From NCBI RefSeq assembly GCF_000208925.1, contig NW_001914945.1, forward strand, positions 1-50,687: a stretch of DNA of 50,687 nucleotides, read 5' to 3'. Numbering within the stretch: the first letter of the stretch is position 1; the number at the start of each line of letters is the position of its first letter. A program made the translations under genes and the position numbers. The notes beneath the pieces were generated by a model. It had not been told where the DNA came from and did not search any database. It was given only the letters and a program-made list of their open reading frames with translations. The DNA comes from Entamoeba histolytica HM-1:IMSS. Its lineage: Eukaryota > Evosea > Mastigamoebida > Endamoebidae. Below, one piece after another: positions 19,765 through 30,778 of the stretch.

Positions 19765-21387
19765 ATGACACAGAAGAAAGATGACTTCAATTTGAAATCT
19801 AAAGAAGAAGAAAAGCAAATGATTGAATTCACAAATGCATTACAAGACAACATGAAAAAAGTCTTACCAAATTTAAAAAAAGTTATTGATACTTTAGAAC
19901 AATACTGTGAAACTGAAACTGCTTTAAACCAAGTTACAGTAAAAGTTATTACTGCCCTTGATGGAATTGCTGAAACTGGAATGGGAGATTTCAATAAAGG
20001 AATTGCTGTTGTTAGAGAAATTCTTTGTGATTTGTATAATGGAAGACAGACAAGTATTAATCAAGGAACATTAATGCTTTTAGACTCTCTTAAAAAAGAA
20101 TACACTGCTAGAAGTAAAGAAGTACAACAGTTATCAACAAGTACAACAAAAGAAAGAAAAAAATTTGATCAAGACTTATCTAATGCAGAAAAGAAAACGG
20201 CATCTACTTCTAATTTTAAAGAAGCTATGGAAGAATATAAACGTATAGAAAAAGAAAGACAAAAAATTTTAATGAGTCATTTACAAGTAACTGTTATGTC
20301 TAACAGAGCTACTTTTGGTTCTATTATTGGGTCATTTGCTTTATTCTTTAAATCTACTGGTAGTTCATTGACGTCATCTGGAGATAAGTTCATTTCATAT
20401 GAGCCTTGGCTTAATAAATTATCAAAGTCTAAGTCTAATATCCCGAGAGAACTACGTGCTTTGATGACAAATAAAAAACAAAGTTATGTAAATCTTTCTG
20501 GTATCTCTACTGAATTAAAACAAATTTTAAAATCTGCTCGTTTAAAACCTTCTCACTTAGCAAACAAGGAAATAGTTACTCAACTTTATATCACTATTAA
20601 ACAAATGGTAGATGCTGGTCAACTTCCTTCAGATTTACTAGACCAATTGAAAACAACTGGAAATGTTGATGAGCGTGTTCTTCAACAAACTCAAACCGCT
20701 CGTAGACCAACTAAAACAGGATGGGTAAGTGCTCGTGTCCCTGGTAAAGGAGGTTTTAAACCAAAGTCAAATTCACAACCTTCTCAAAAGGCTACATACA
20801 ACCAACAACCAACTCAGTCATTTAATGCACCACCACCTCCTCCTCCTTCATATGGTGGACATCATAATGTTCCACCACCTCCTCCTCCAGCATTTGATAC
20901 AGGTTGTGGTGTTCCACCCCCACCTCCTCCAGCTCGTGGTACAGGCTGTGGTGCCCCACCACCCCCACCCCCTCCAGCATTTGATACAGGTTGTGGCATT
21001 CCACCACCACCACCTCCTGCTCGTGGTACAGGTTGTGGTGCTCCACCCCCACCTCCTCCTCTAAATGCCCCACCACCCCCTCCACCACCAGCTCATGGTA
21101 CAGGTTGTGGTGTCCCACCCCCACCACCTCCATCTTTGAATAATCCACCATCCAATATATCTACACCTAAAGCCTCTGCACCTTCTCTTCTAGATCAGAT
21201 TCGTGGAGGTACATCCCTTAAGAAATCTACTGATAGAGTCCTTCAGCCACCAAAAGAAGAATTAACAGCTCAACAAAAAGGAGACTTAACCTCATTATTA
21301 TGTGGTGTTATGGCTAATAGAAGAAAAGATATTGCTGACGATGAATATGATGATGATGATGACTCATCAGATGAATGGTCAGAATAA
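19765..21387 (+). CDS. I-BAR/IMD-like, poly-proline, WH2-acidic protein (WAML-type Arp2/3 activator)
   Basis: The first ATG in frame is 19765, giving 540 residues. Residues about 10-235 form a long helical domain resembling IMD/I-BAR (MIM, IRSp53), with ALNQVTVKVITALDGIAETG and SSGDKFISYEPW. Residues about 345-465 are disordered and built from PPPPPP blocks alternating with AFDTGCG and ARGTGCG units, the profilin/SH3-type ligand zone. Residues 474-488 (SLLDQIRGGTSLKKS) are a WH2 actin-binding motif. Residues 505-525 contain a central-region-like helix (GDLTSLLCGVMANRRKDI). The end is acidic with a conserved-type Trp (DDDDDSSDEWSE, Trp538), the Arp2/3-binding A segment. This domain order matches the WAML class (WASP and MIM-like) proposed for amoebae. 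It should link curved plasma membrane to Arp2/3-driven actin assembly. Confidence 0.88.
   Translation: MTQKKDDFNLKSKEEEKQMIEFTNALQDNMKKVLPNLKKVIDTLEQYCETETALNQVTVKVITALDGIAETGMGDFNKGIAVVREILCDLYNGRQTSINQGTLMLLDSLKKEYTARSKEVQQLSTSTTKERKKFDQDLSNAEKKTASTSNFKEAMEEYKRIEKERQKILMSHLQVTVMSNRATFGSIIGSFALFFKSTGSSLTSSGDKFISYEPWLNKLSKSKSNIPRELRALMTNKKQSYVNLSGISTELKQILKSARLKPSHLANKEIVTQLYITIKQMVDAGQLPSDLLDQLKTTGNVDERVLQQTQTARRPTKTGWVSARVPGKGGFKPKSNSQPSQKATYNQQPTQSFNAPPPPPPSYGGHHNVPPPPPPAFDTGCGVPPPPPPARGTGCGAPPPPPPPAFDTGCGIPPPPPPARGTGCGAPPPPPPLNAPPPPPPPAHGTGCGVPPPPPPSLNNPPSNISTPKASAPSLLDQIRGGTSLKKSTDRVLQPPKEELTAQQKGDLTSLLCGVMANRRKDIADDEYDDDDDSSDEWSE
20826..21137 (+). repeat. Tandem poly-proline coding repeat
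   Basis: Imperfect units of about 48-66 nt, each encoding five to seven prolines then a DTGCG or GTGCG linker (seven or eight blocks). It is much more C-rich than the rest of the window and translates as Pro-rich in the WAML-like frame. The block number may vary between strains. Confidence 0.75.
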
Positions 21388-23214
21388 AAAGGTAATTTCA
21401 TTTTTAATAAAAAGGTTCTACTCTGTTTTTTGAATTTGCACTAAAAATGTCTTGTATTTCTTTTATTTAATTATCATAAAAACAGAAAGACTTTAACTCT
21501 AATCTTCAGATTGAACATGAAAAATCAATTAATTAGATGTATGAAACACACTCTTACTCACTAAATTAGTTATTCAAAAAATGATCAAAACAATACAGTG
21601 TTTAAACACACTACCTTCTTTCATATTCTCTATCACTACAACACCTTCAAATGAAAGTTATAAACCTAAATATTGTAATTTCTTTGCAATCAGTCAAACC
21701 TGATAATTTGATAACTAAGGAAAATTACTTTAAAAAGTGTTAGCTTCATGCTTTTTTCTTCATCAACTCCTTGAATATATTTAGATTGGTTGATTATTAA
21801 GGCTGTAAATTTGATTATGTTGTCATTACCAGTCTTAGTTTGTTTTTTATTTAATTAAAAATATCATTGGATATCTTATAACTATTTACCCCCTTAACTA
21901 ATCATTCAAATTATTTTAATTTAATACAAAATTTATTATAACTAATATCTTATCAATTTTATCTCACTAACCACGTTGTTTTTATTTAATATTTTTAAGA
22001 TTCACAAGTTTTTGAATAAATTTCGTATAAACGATTTAATAAGAGTATTTATAACAGTCAATCCTTTTTTTCTGTTCTGCCCTTTACTCTTTCTCATACC
22101 TTTTTAATGTCCAATTCTTAAGTAAACTTTTATATTAAGACATTTCTTATATAAACCAATTGTTCATATATTCTCTTATTCGATTTTTTAAATCTATAAC
22201 TCTCTTGTCTTAGTCTTCCATTAGCATTTTAACCATAGACAATCCTGTTGCCTAAGTTTTTCTTGAATATTTCTTTGAGACATACATTTTGCTATGTTTG
22301 TAGAAAAATACATTTTGAACGATTATTTTTTCTTGACTTTCTTATTCCGTTGAACCTTTTCAACAGACATACTACATCTATTTTGTCTTTGTTTCTTATC
22401 TGTTTTTACCAAAAAGATATTTTAATTGAAATAAACTCATGACATTATTTTCAAGTTGGTTTTTATACAAACAATGTTTAATTTTATATCTTTTAGTGGT
22501 TCAATAATACTATACCACTCTCATTGAATTTGATATTACTTTGTGTGACTCACTAATAAACACTGATTATTTTATTTTCATAAATACATTTTCTTGATGC
22601 TCTAAAAGGTATTATCTTAGTATGTAATGTACATGAATTATTACATTGTAACATATGTTAAATCATAGTAATAAGTAATTGTGGTGCTCATTGTCATAAA
22701 ATTAATATAATAATATGTGTTATCATTATGTTTAATAGAAACTAGTTATAAAATGAATTATTGAATAAACATTATTAACAGAGAATAATGTGTTTGTGGC
22801 TATTCTAACACAAAATCAAATAAAAGATCACAGAAGAAGAAACACATTTACATGTTTTTCAATATCAGAGTGTGAAAATTTATTGATTTAAAAATATAAC
22901 TACCAATAAAATAATAACACACTATGAATAATATAAAATAAGTATTAAAATTGGTTTTACAAATACACAAATTATCTAATTGGTTGGTAGTAGAAAGTTG
23001 CTTGATAAAGAATGACAAAAACAGTAGAATAACGACGATATAGATTTGGTTTATGTTTAATTTATGTATTTTCATAGCTTTCAATTAGGGTTGAATAAGT
23101 TGACTATTTCATACAATAAAATTTTCAATAGAATCATATCATTATTGGGAAATAACTTCCACAAAAACCCTTTAAGAAACACAAAACTCAATAACTAATT
23201 AAATACATTACATC
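21388..23214. other. Gene-free AT-rich stretch with DNAJC21 promoter
   Basis: 1.8 kb without an accepted gene. A 64-codon plus frame (22248-22442) and a 78-codon minus frame (22848-23084) are Ile/Leu/Phe/Tyr-rich products of A/T DNA. At the right end lie an AGGGTT core (23087-23092, within TTAGGGTTGA) and, in reverse sense, AACCCTTT (about 23167-23174). Confidence 0.55.
23087..23092 (+). promoter_or_regulatory. AGGGTT element upstream of DNAJC21
   Basis: TTAGGGTTG about 125 nt upstream of the ATG, of the same type as those upstream of H2B and eL32. Function is inferred. Confidence 0.35.
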
Positions 23215-24237
23215 ATGTCAAAACAAAGAAGAGATTATTATGAAGTTCTTGGAGTTGACTCAACTGCTACAGATGAAGAAATTAAAAAGGCATACCGAAA
23301 ATTAGCACTAAAATTACATCCTGATAAATTAATTGATGTTGATCCTGAGGAAGCACAAAAAAATTTTCAAGAATTAGTTGCTGCATATGGAGTATTGAAA
23401 GATCCTAATGAACGACAATGGTATGACCAACACCGTGATTTGATATTGGCAGGATTAAATCGAGCAGATGAAACAGTAATTAACTTATATGAATATTTTA
23501 ACAGTGATTGCTTTGATGAGTATGATGAAAGTGAAAATGGGTTTTATACAATTTATAATAATTTATTTAACTCAATTCTTGAAGAGGAAGGTGGAGGAAA
23601 AAAATTAATGTCATTTGGAACAAGTAAAAGTACAATTCAAGAAGTTAAAGGGTTTTATGAAGAGTGGACTCATTTTAAATGTCAATTAGAATTTTGGAAC
23701 AAAATGCCAAATGAACTTTCTGAAGCACCAAATAGAACAGTTAGAAGAATGTGGGAAAAAGAAAATCAAAAAATCAAGGAAAAACTCCGTTCTGAACGAA
23801 CACAAAACATAAGACAACTTGTTAATTTTGTTCAACGAATGGATCCACGATGGGAATTAGTCAAAGCTGAATTAATAAGAAGAAAAGAAGAACGTGAAAA
23901 ACAAATAGAATTGAAAGAAGCTGAACGTAAAAGAAGAGAAGAGGAAATGAAAAGAAAACAAGAATTAATTGGAGAACAATTTGAAATTTCACAAGAAGAA
24001 GCAGCTGAGATTGAACGTATTTCAAGGTATTATTCAGGAAATAATACTGACATTGGTCAAAATCAAAATGATATACAAGATGACCAAATAGAAGAAGAAG
24101 AAGAAATTACTGAATGGTGTTGTGTCGTTTGTGAAAAAACCTTTAAAAGTGAAAATCAATTAAAAAGTCATGAAAATAGTAAAAAACATAAAATGGCAGT
24201 TAAGTTATTAAAGAAACAAATGCAACAATTTAATTAA
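23215..24237 (+). CDS. DNAJC21/Jjj1-type J-domain and zinc-finger ribosome biogenesis factor
   Basis: A 340-residue protein. Residues 7-72 are a J domain ([23 protein letters not shown] at 35-37, then [16 protein letters not shown]). The text after the J domain ([11 protein letters not shown]) is characteristic of Jjj1. The middle holds [15 protein letters not shown], like the Jjj1/DNAJC21 segment ...F...W..F.T...F, and [20 protein letters not shown]. Next come a long Glu/Lys/Arg helix (about 190-265) and one C2H2 zinc finger of the U1-like type (Cys303, Cys306, His319, His325; SHENSKKH). It stimulates Hsp70 to release export factors such as Arx1 from cytosolic pre-60S subunits. It is shorter than yeast Jjj1 (about 590 residues), which has a second zinc finger not seen here. 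Confidence 0.92.
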   Translation: MSKQRRDYYEVLGVDSTATDEEIKKAYRKLALKLHPDKLIDVDPEEAQKNFQELVAAYGVLKDPNERQWYDQHRDLILAGLNRADETVINLYEYFNSDCFDEYDESENGFYTIYNNLFNSILEEEGGGKKLMSFGTSKSTIQEVKGFYEEWTHFKCQLEFWNKMPNELSEAPNRTVRRMWEKENQKIKEKLRSERTQNIRQLVNFVQRMDPRWELVKAELIRRKEEREKQIELKEAERKRREEEMKRKQELIGEQFEISQEEAAEIERISRYYSGNNTDIGQNQNDIQDDQIEEEEEITEWCCVVCEKTFKSENQLKSHENSKKHKMAVKLLKKQMQQFN

Positions 24238-24330
24238 ATAGTGTTAAAGAAATCAATTCATTTTTTATTTGGTTATTTACTAATTAAAGAATAAAAAAGC
24301 GTTGCTAAAATAAAAATGACTATTATCTTA

Positions 24331-25570
24331 TTATCCAAGACAAATCATCATGGAAGTTAAAATCATGATTACAGAACTTTCATCAGCATCATCCATATAT
24401 ACTTCTTCTGGAATAATTTTACATCTACATTTATTCAATGCTTTTGCAACAAAAGAATAATTAATTGATGAACTCTATTTAAATAAGTTTTCTTTATTTG
24501 ATAATTTTTTTGAAAATAACAATAATTAAACAAACATTTGAAAGATATTTTGGATCAAGTAAATCTGGTCTTCTTTTACTAATAATATAAGCAAATGCCC
24601 TTCCATCTCGGAATGTTGAACTAAAATCTTCTACTTCAATTCCACTTCCATCTAATAATGCATTAACCCACATCATTAATCCTTCCATTCCTTCACTCTT
24701 TTGTACTTTTACTTTGTTTAATATAAAAGATTCAAAAAGTAACATAATAAATTTAATAATTTCTGTTTCATTCCCTCTCACAATATCCATTGGATCAATA
24801 AGTATACTTACTTTACATAATTTGACTGTATTAGCAATAATTGTTCCAATATTATGAATCTTATCAACAATTTCAATTGCATTTGGGTTTATTTGTAATT
24901 TACTTTGTGATAACTTTTCAAATAATTCTACAAACAAATTTCCTTCTTTGAGTTCTGACATTTTAATTTTCTTTCCTAATGTATTTTCCATAAATTCTAG
25001 ACAGACTGTTTGTCTCATTGCTTTTTGGTTTAAATTTTCTGTTGGACATTTATCTAATAACAATTGTTTATTTCCATTACTAACAATATGACTTGAAGAT
25101 TGAACTTCTTTATGTTGTTGCTCTGAAATACTAGAGGGAGGTGGTTTTCTTGAAACACTAGTAGATTTCATCAAAGAAGGTGTTTCCTTCTTTGATTGTG
25201 ATGGTGATATTTTAGATTGTAATGGAGCTTCTATTTGAGATGACAATAAAAATTCAAGTTCTTGTCTGTTTTGAACCAAATCTTGAATGACAAAATTAAT
25301 TGCTTGAAGCCAATATGAAAGGGTTTTATAGTCACCATATAATCCTGTTGTTCTTGTTGATTCATTAATTTGCAGAAGAAATTTGTTTGAAGTTTCTTGT
25401 TTAATATTATTACTAGTTATTGATTTAATATTTATAGTTGACAAAGGATTTTTTTTATTTACATCAGAGTAACTATTATAGAAATAAATATTGTCCTTAG
25501 TGAGTATCCAAACGCTAGGTGATTTATCTCCTTTTCTATAGCCAGTGTTTGATAGAATGACTTCAGTCAT
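24331..25570 (-). CDS. PH-domain and calponin-homology protein, one intron
   Basis: Exon 1 is 24536-25570, the intron is 24475-24535 (61 nt, GTTTGT...AAATAG), and exon 2 is 24331-24474, giving 392 residues. Residues 1-105 have the strand pattern of a PH domain (SVWILTKDNIYFYNSYSD, ending SYWLQAINFVIQDL). A Ser/Pro linker (110-170) includes RKPPPSS. Residues about 180-285 form one CH domain (VCLEFMENTLGKKIKMSEL, NLFVELFEKLSQ) and residues about 290-390 a second (GLMMWVNALLDGSGIEVEDF, SSTFRDGRAFAYIISKRRPD). Exon 2 completes the second CH domain (NYSFVAKALN, then DDADESSVIMILTSMM). Without the intron the CH domain would lose its last helices. CH pairs bind F-actin, and PH may target membrane. 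GAACT lies at 25585-25589. Confidence 0.85.
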
Positions 25571-25785
25571 GAAATGATTTAATTAGTTCTCTTTCTTTTT
25601 CTCTCAATTTAAATCCAATCTTTTGATAAAAATTCTTCATCATTTTTTTTCCTAATTCTTCAATTTTTTCTTTTTAAGTTAAGAAATGTCATTAATGACA
25701 AATATAAATAGAAATAAATTAAACTATTCCAAAATAGTAAAAATATTAATAAAAATATACTATAAAACAATTCATGCTAAATCAA
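25571..25785. other. Intergenic region
   Basis: 215 bases between the PH-CH gene and the second Lys-rich secreted gene. It holds a GAACT element on the minus strand and otherwise A/T runs. Confidence 0.45.
25585..25589 (-). promoter_or_regulatory. GAAC-type core promoter element
   Basis: GAACT on the minus strand, 15 nt upstream of the PH-CH gene ATG. Confidence 0.45.
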
Positions 25786-26463
25786 TTAAACGACAATTGG
25801 ATTAGCAACAACAAATGACTTCTTGAAGAAAGAACAATATTTTGGTGAACTTTTACATGAAAGTTCAATGTATTTTTCACTTTTTCCCATTCTTTCATTA
25901 GCTTTTTGAACATATTTAATAGCCTTTTGAGCTAATTTCTTTTCAGTTGGACCAATTTTAAGTCCAGCTTTCTTGGCTTTCTTTAATTGAACTTTCTTTT
26001 GTAGTTTCTTAACAATATGAGCAACTTTTCTTTGACTTTGTTTGTCAAATTTTTTAATTAATTTATTCATTTTCTTTATTGCTTTAGTATCTTTTCCAGC
26101 AATTAATTGTAATTGACTTTTAACTTGTTGAAGAACTTTCTTAATGTCAGTGTTAGGTTTAATTTCTTTCATAGATTTACGAATAACTTTATTCATTTTC
26201 TTTACTTTTGATACATACTCGATTTTCTTTGCCATTTTTTTGGCTTTTCTAGCAAGTTGTAATTTTATTTTTCGGTTAAACTTTGCTTTTAAACTCATTT
26301 TTTTTGAGATTTCTTTTTGTGCCTTTTCACCAACAGCTTTATCAATTTGATTCATTGCATCACTGTATTGTTTATATAATGGGTCTTTCTTAATGGCTTC
26401 TTCATTTATTACTACAGCTGAAGCTAATGAAATTAATAAAATACTAACAATAAATCCTTTCAT
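25786..26463 (-). CDS. Second secreted Lys-rich helical protein with signal peptide
   Basis: A 225-residue protein. Residues 1-16 (MKGFIVSILLISLASA) are a signal peptide. The mature chain is dominated by Lys, Ala, Gln, Ile and Val with no membrane segment. It has dense KK pairs (RKAKKMAKKIEYVSKVKKMN, then KKLQKKVQLKKAKKAG) and only two cysteines, at the C-terminal end (SCKSSPKYCSFF), perhaps one disulfide. It ends hydrophobic (FVVANPIVV). The organisation resembles the gene at 6395-7276: signal peptide, long cationic helices, and a Cys near the end. The function is unknown. A secreted polycationic protein could bind nucleic acid, glycan or membrane, as inference. Two GAACT copies lie 18 and 27 nt upstream of the ATG. 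Confidence 0.85.
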   Translation of the reverse strand: MKGFIVSILLISLASAVVINEEAIKKDPLYKQYSDAMNQIDKAVGEKAQKEISKKMSLKAKFNRKIKLQLARKAKKMAKKIEYVSKVKKMNKVIRKSMKEIKPNTDIKKVLQQVKSQLQLIAGKDTKAIKKMNKLIKKFDKQSQRKVAHIVKKLQKKVQLKKAKKAGLKIGPTEKKLAQKAIKYVQKANERMGKSEKYIELSCKSSPKYCSFFKKSFVVANPIVV

Positions 26464-26480
26464 AACACTACAACTTTTTA

Positions 26481-26494
26481 AGTTCTTGTAGTTC
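26481..26494 (-). promoter_or_regulatory. Double GAAC-type element
   Basis: Two minus-strand GAACT copies (26481-26485 and 26490-26494) upstream of the second Lys-rich secreted gene. Confidence 0.45.
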
Positions 26495-28377
26495 TTTTTT
26501 AGTTTTTTTATTCTTTTTTTATTTTTATATTCTTTATTTTGTTTTTTATAACAATTAAAATTATTCTATTTAATCAAAATAACTCTTCTTGGAATTGAAT
26601 AACTCTGTGAGAGGAATGAAAGACTTTTTTCTAAATACCAAAATACTAGATTAAATATCCATGAAAAGAGTTTTTATAAATGACCATTACTAGTAAATTA
26701 AAATATTGTAAATATTCTCGTTATATTTATATTTATTTTTCATTCTTTATAATGAACAAGAAAAGAGTTAATTATCAAAGTATGATTATATACCTATCTA
26801 TTCAAATTCATGTTTATCAGGCAAATGAAATGAGAAAGTATTAGTTTTGAGACTCATTTCTTTTATATCAATAAGTACTTGTAAGTGATTTATTTATGAA
26901 TAGTCATTTTTTTTTCATATACGAATATGATATGAATTAATGGTATGGAAGAGAAGAAACAGTTAATAATATTATTTGTGACAATGTTTGTTAATTGTAT
27001 AGTTCATTATCTAAACATTATGCACTAATTAAATATAATTGAAGTTGAAAGAAATTAATATAAAATAAAGAAACAAAGTCTAGAAAGACTATTTGTAATA
27101 ATATAATAATATTGGTGAAACAAAATAATAAAAATATTACTTCTATTGAAATTATAATTAACCAACATCTTATAGTCAATGAGGAATAGTATGAAATGCT
27201 ATTGCTTATATGGAAAATAATATTGTTGAGTTAAAATAAAATTTTATATGAATACCTCGAAAAACTCTCTTATATGATTAAAACATAGTGAAGAAATTGA
27301 ATAACCATTTTGTAACACTCATAAAATATATTTATAGTCTTATTTAAGCTGAATGTTTTTATTTCAGAAAAAAAAAATAAGAAAGGAATGACATTGATAA
27401 TAAATACACAATAATGATGATAATATTGACATTGAATATGAAAAATAAATATTAATACACAATGAAAGATATAGAACTGGATGATAGTCAGAAAATAAAT
27501 AAAATAATAAAACAAAGAAATGAAATTCTAATTGAAGTGATGTATTGATTTGAATTAATTGGTTGAATAAGAAATTATAAAAGAAATTGAGATGGGAATA
27601 AATTGAAAGCATAATAAAAGTGACAAACATTAATGTAAATAGTGAAAATGAATATATTAAATATATTAAAATGTCACACAAAGTAAAAGAAAGTACTAAA
27701 TGTTACATTAAAATGAAAGTAACTGATATAATAGAAGGAAGAGTAGAGAGTAATTCTATAATAAAAAATATCAAATTGAAATAATATATGCTTTATGTAT
27801 AACTACAAAATCTTAGAATATAATAATGACAGAAGATCTACTTTGTTTGTCTTCCAATGAAAATCAGTAAAAAAAATTGGAGCAAAAGCACTAATTTATA
27901 TAAAAATGACTCAAAATTATCATACGTGATTAAAAAAAGTTGTTAATTAAGTTAGTATAGTATGAAGGGAAAAGATTAAATAGAACTTATTAGAAGTTAG
28001 AAAATAAATAAAACTCTAGATATGATGAATAAATAAATGGAATAGCCACGTCATATTTAAAATTATTATCTTTTTTAAATATGTTTGTTTCCTGTTTTCA
28101 TATTTTTACAGAGTTATTTTTATATGCCTAAGAATTTAATAATCGAATCAACTATTTTTGAAAAACATTTCATTTCCTACCAACAGAAAATGAACAACCT
28201 ATCGACAAAATTATTGGGCAAAAATAGGTTAGCTTGTAATGGATGAAAGTTGCTAGTAAAGTACTTCAAATTTTATTAAGAATAGAAGGAATTAACCAAA
28301 TAACATTTATAAGTTTATAAATACAAAAATAAATTAACTTATGATTTAAAAAGACTTTCAAACTACTTATTAATAAA
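26495..28377. other. 1.9-kb gene-free AT-rich stretch
   Basis: No accepted gene. Minus-strand frames around 27270-27681 encode Phe/Ile/Tyr-only chains without domains. Near the TLDc gene a TTTAAAAAG TATA-like stretch lies at about 28344-28352. Confidence 0.55.
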
Positions 28378-29220
28378 ATGGGAAATCATCAATCAATAAA
28401 AACAAACTCTCCAACAAAAGGATCTTTGAGTAAACCTTCAGACTGTTTAAATGGATATGAACCAATATGTGTTTCTTTAGAAAGACTAACTCCAAATAAA
28501 TTAACAGTAGAACCAGTAGACACTCACACGCAAACCTCAAATCTTTCAAAAGAAAAGAAATTAAAACATCTTTCAGAATGGAAAGAATTTAGACATATGC
28601 GCCGTTTTAGTCAAACCTTTCAAGAAAACAAAAGACCGACTTCTGCTCCATTAGAACCTAATAATCAAGGTATTGAAGAATTTCATAAACAAAGTCCTTT
28701 TGAAGACCTTAACACTCAATTAGTTATAAAGTGTTTGAAAAAAACAACTCAAACAACTGACTTTGAAGTTATATATGATAGTTTATTACAAGAACTAGAC
28801 TCCAGAAATATTAAGAGTGCTATTGAATATAAGACAAAAATACTCTTTATATTCGAGACTAAATCTGGAGTTGTTGGCTTTTATCAAGAAGATATGATTC
28901 CAATGCTTCAATTCAATAAAACAAATATCGTTTCTTCTAATAACATGTGGGTTTTCACGGTTAACAAAAATTCAAGTACTTCTGTATTTCAAAGAAATAC
29001 TGAATCTAAATCTTCATTCTCATTATACTGCAATGATTCACATGTAGTATTGAACTGTTATTGTGCTTTTTGGATGAATGATATGGGACTTATTCAATTT
29101 AATCCGTTGATGAAGTCTTCATATACTCAAGGAAATTCAACAGTTACTCCATTACAATTTCAATTTAATTGTACTAAGATACAATGTGAGAGACTTTGTA
29201 TACTTCAATGCAAAGATTAA
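28378..29220 (+). CDS. TLDc-domain protein with N-myristoylation motif
   Basis: A 280-residue protein. It starts MGNHQS, which fits the N-myristoylation consensus (Gly2, Ser6), so it may be membrane-associated. Residues 10-115 are low-complexity Ser/Thr/Pro/Lys. Residues about 120-280 resemble the divergent TLDc domain common in Entamoeba: FEVIYDSLLQELDSRNIKSA, KILFIFETKSGVVGFYQED, MWVFTVNKNSSTSVF, VVLNCYCAFWMND and LIQFNPLM. The domain binds and regulates the V-ATPase in other eukaryotes (for example NCOA7 and OXR1). Whether this amoebic branch keeps that role is unknown. The family call rests on motif order and on wording shared with the pseudogene at 920-1300, and is moderate. Confidence 0.7.
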   Translation: MGNHQSIKTNSPTKGSLSKPSDCLNGYEPICVSLERLTPNKLTVEPVDTHTQTSNLSKEKKLKHLSEWKEFRHMRRFSQTFQENKRPTSAPLEPNNQGIEEFHKQSPFEDLNTQLVIKCLKKTTQTTDFEVIYDSLLQELDSRNIKSAIEYKTKILFIFETKSGVVGFYQEDMIPMLQFNKTNIVSSNNMWVFTVNKNSSTSVFQRNTESKSSFSLYCNDSHVVLNCYCAFWMNDMGLIQFNPLMKSSYTQGNSTVTPLQFQFNCTKIQCERLCILQCKD

Positions 29221-29369
29221 AAATGTTAATAATTTTGTTATTTTTCAATTTTATCGTTTATTTTTAATTAAACTAAAACAAAAAATAAATTTGTTTTTAA
29301 TTAAACAAACTCTGGAAATAAATAAATTAAGGTTGATACACTGTTGTTAAAAATATGTTACCTAAAAAG

Positions 29370-30012
29370 TCAGTTATCATCATCAGAATTAGTGTCTTTT
29401 ACTTTTTTTGGTGTAACACAAATTGAGGTGATATAACGAGAGGACCGTGGAGAAAAATACCCTCCCTCATTATTTGAGCTAAACGTTTTTTCATCACTTA
29501 CATGTAATGACCCAAAAGTCTAATGTATTAAATACTTTCTATTAAAACCTTTAAAAACAACAAACCAATGGAGAAACACTTGATTGAGGATTATCCCACC
29601 TATCATAAATATGATAATACTTGTGAATATCATCCAAAGAATATATCCTTGGGCATTTTAACTCCTCCCTTCTCAATACAATTTCACCACAAAGTAAAGA
29701 ATATGACCATTTTAATGTCCGAGGCCGTACAAGAGTAATTGTCCCCTTCCAGATATGACCACTGGTCCATGTCAATTTTCTATATATTAGAAATACTCTA
29801 ATTTAACATAACTCAAAGAAAAAAAAAACAAACTTACAAGTGTAGTCATCCAAATTTACATAAAGTTCTTGACCATATTGCGTAATGTAATGAATAGAAA
29901 AGGAAATAACGATCGCATTTTCTTGAGGATTTTGTATTGGAACCTTTTCTTTGGTGTACGGCATAACGAACGATAGACTAATTTCCAGATTAACCAGTTC
30001 ATGCAAAGTCAT
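29370..30012 (-). CDS. CBM20 starch/glycogen-binding-domain protein, two introns
   Basis: Exon 1 is 29834-30012, intron 1 is 29780-29833 (54 nt), exon 2 is 29566-29779, intron 2 is 29520-29565 (46 nt) and exon 3 is 29370-29519. Both introns run GTTTGT...TAG and the three exons sum to 543 nt, an exact multiple of three, giving 180 residues. Exon 1 (IVISFSIHYITQYGQELYVN) and exon 2 (LTWTSGHIWKGTITL, then WSYSLL, then IYDRWDNPQSS) form a CBM20-like beta domain. The key features are the conserved W..GH.W and the late R W D-type aromatic region. Exon 3 is a short polar, acidic C-terminal tail (SPRSSRYITS, TNSDDDN). CBM20 domains bind alpha-glucans, so a cytosolic glycogen-linked role fits. No catalytic or signal segment is present. 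Confidence 0.85.
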
Positions 30013-30514
30013 AATCTGTTTTCATTTTTGTCGAGGATCTTCGGTCCTTTGTTTAGATATATTCTCCCAAAATTCTGAGTTTCAAATTCCACCTCGAAAC
30101 TATTACCAAACTAATCTTTTATTATTAAATATAATACTTTTCGTCTTATATATCTTTTAATCCTTCTCATTTTTTTCTTTCATTTTACTTACAAACAACT
30201 TAACCTTAACCTAAATTTGACTTATAAACGACTCAACTTTACAAAATAGAAAAAACTATAGTTTTGTTAATTAAACACATTTTCAATAATTCTTTTTATT
30301 AAAATGTTATATATACCAAAAAAATTATTATTGAAAAAGTTCATTATTTGCATCTTTCATTGTTTTTCAGATTTTCAACTAAGAATTAAAAAGTATTAAT
30401 CGGTAGATGTCATTAGTTTGTACTTCTTTATAAATATTATTCATTACTTTAAAATTTTGCTAGTTAACTTTTTAGTTATCTCCACAACCAATTTCAACAC
30501 GTTTAACTGGATTA
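30013..30514. other. Intergenic region
   Basis: 502 bases between the CBM20 and Cpn10 genes. A plus frame at 29951-30160 overlaps the CBM20 exon and has no domain. Nothing else supported. Confidence 0.5.
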
Positions 30515-30778
30515 ATGGCAAAAATTAAACCAACTGGAGACATGGTTTTAGTCCAACATTACACCACTCAAACTGTCAATGGAATTATTCTAGCTGAACA
30601 AAAGAATGATAAGTTTCAACAAGGAATGGTTGTAAGTATTAATACAGATAATAACCCAATGAAATTAAAAATTGGGAATCATGTCATATTTGGTGGGTCT
30701 CCAGCAACAACATTTATAGCTGATAAAAAGAGTTACTCTTTATTAAAACAACATGACATTTTTGCAAAAATCGAATAA
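30515..30778 (+). CDS. Chaperonin 10 (GroES), probably mitosomal
   Basis: An 87-residue protein with the Cpn10 fold: IKPTGDMVLVQHYTTQTVNG (beta strand and start of the mobile loop), NGIILAE (the hydrophobic GIIL/GIML loop that contacts Cpn60), QQGMVVSINTDNN, LKIGNHVIFGG (the consensus K.GD.V.F....G) and SYSLLKQHDIFAKIE (the C-terminal I.A.I end). It is shorter than the usual 95-100 residues, mainly in the roof loop. It caps Cpn60 in the folding of proteins inside the mitosome. No N-terminal presequence is seen before the GroES core, in line with the short or absent signals of several Entamoeba mitosomal proteins. Confidence 0.92.
   Translation: MAKIKPTGDMVLVQHYTTQTVNGIILAEQKNDKFQQGMVVSINTDNNPMKLKIGNHVIFGGSPATTFIADKKSYSLLKQHDIFAKIE

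Noticed and set aside
20729..21151. Frames on both strands across the poly-proline repeat
   Set aside because: They are by-products of CCA/TGG repeats inside the WAML-like gene.
22248..22442. A 64-codon plus frame in the gap before DNAJC21
   Set aside because: Low-complexity A/T product without domain or promoter support.
27270..27681. Overlapping minus frames with many Phe/Ile/Tyr
   Set aside because: They overlap each other in different frames and encode membrane-like but unstructured A/T chains.
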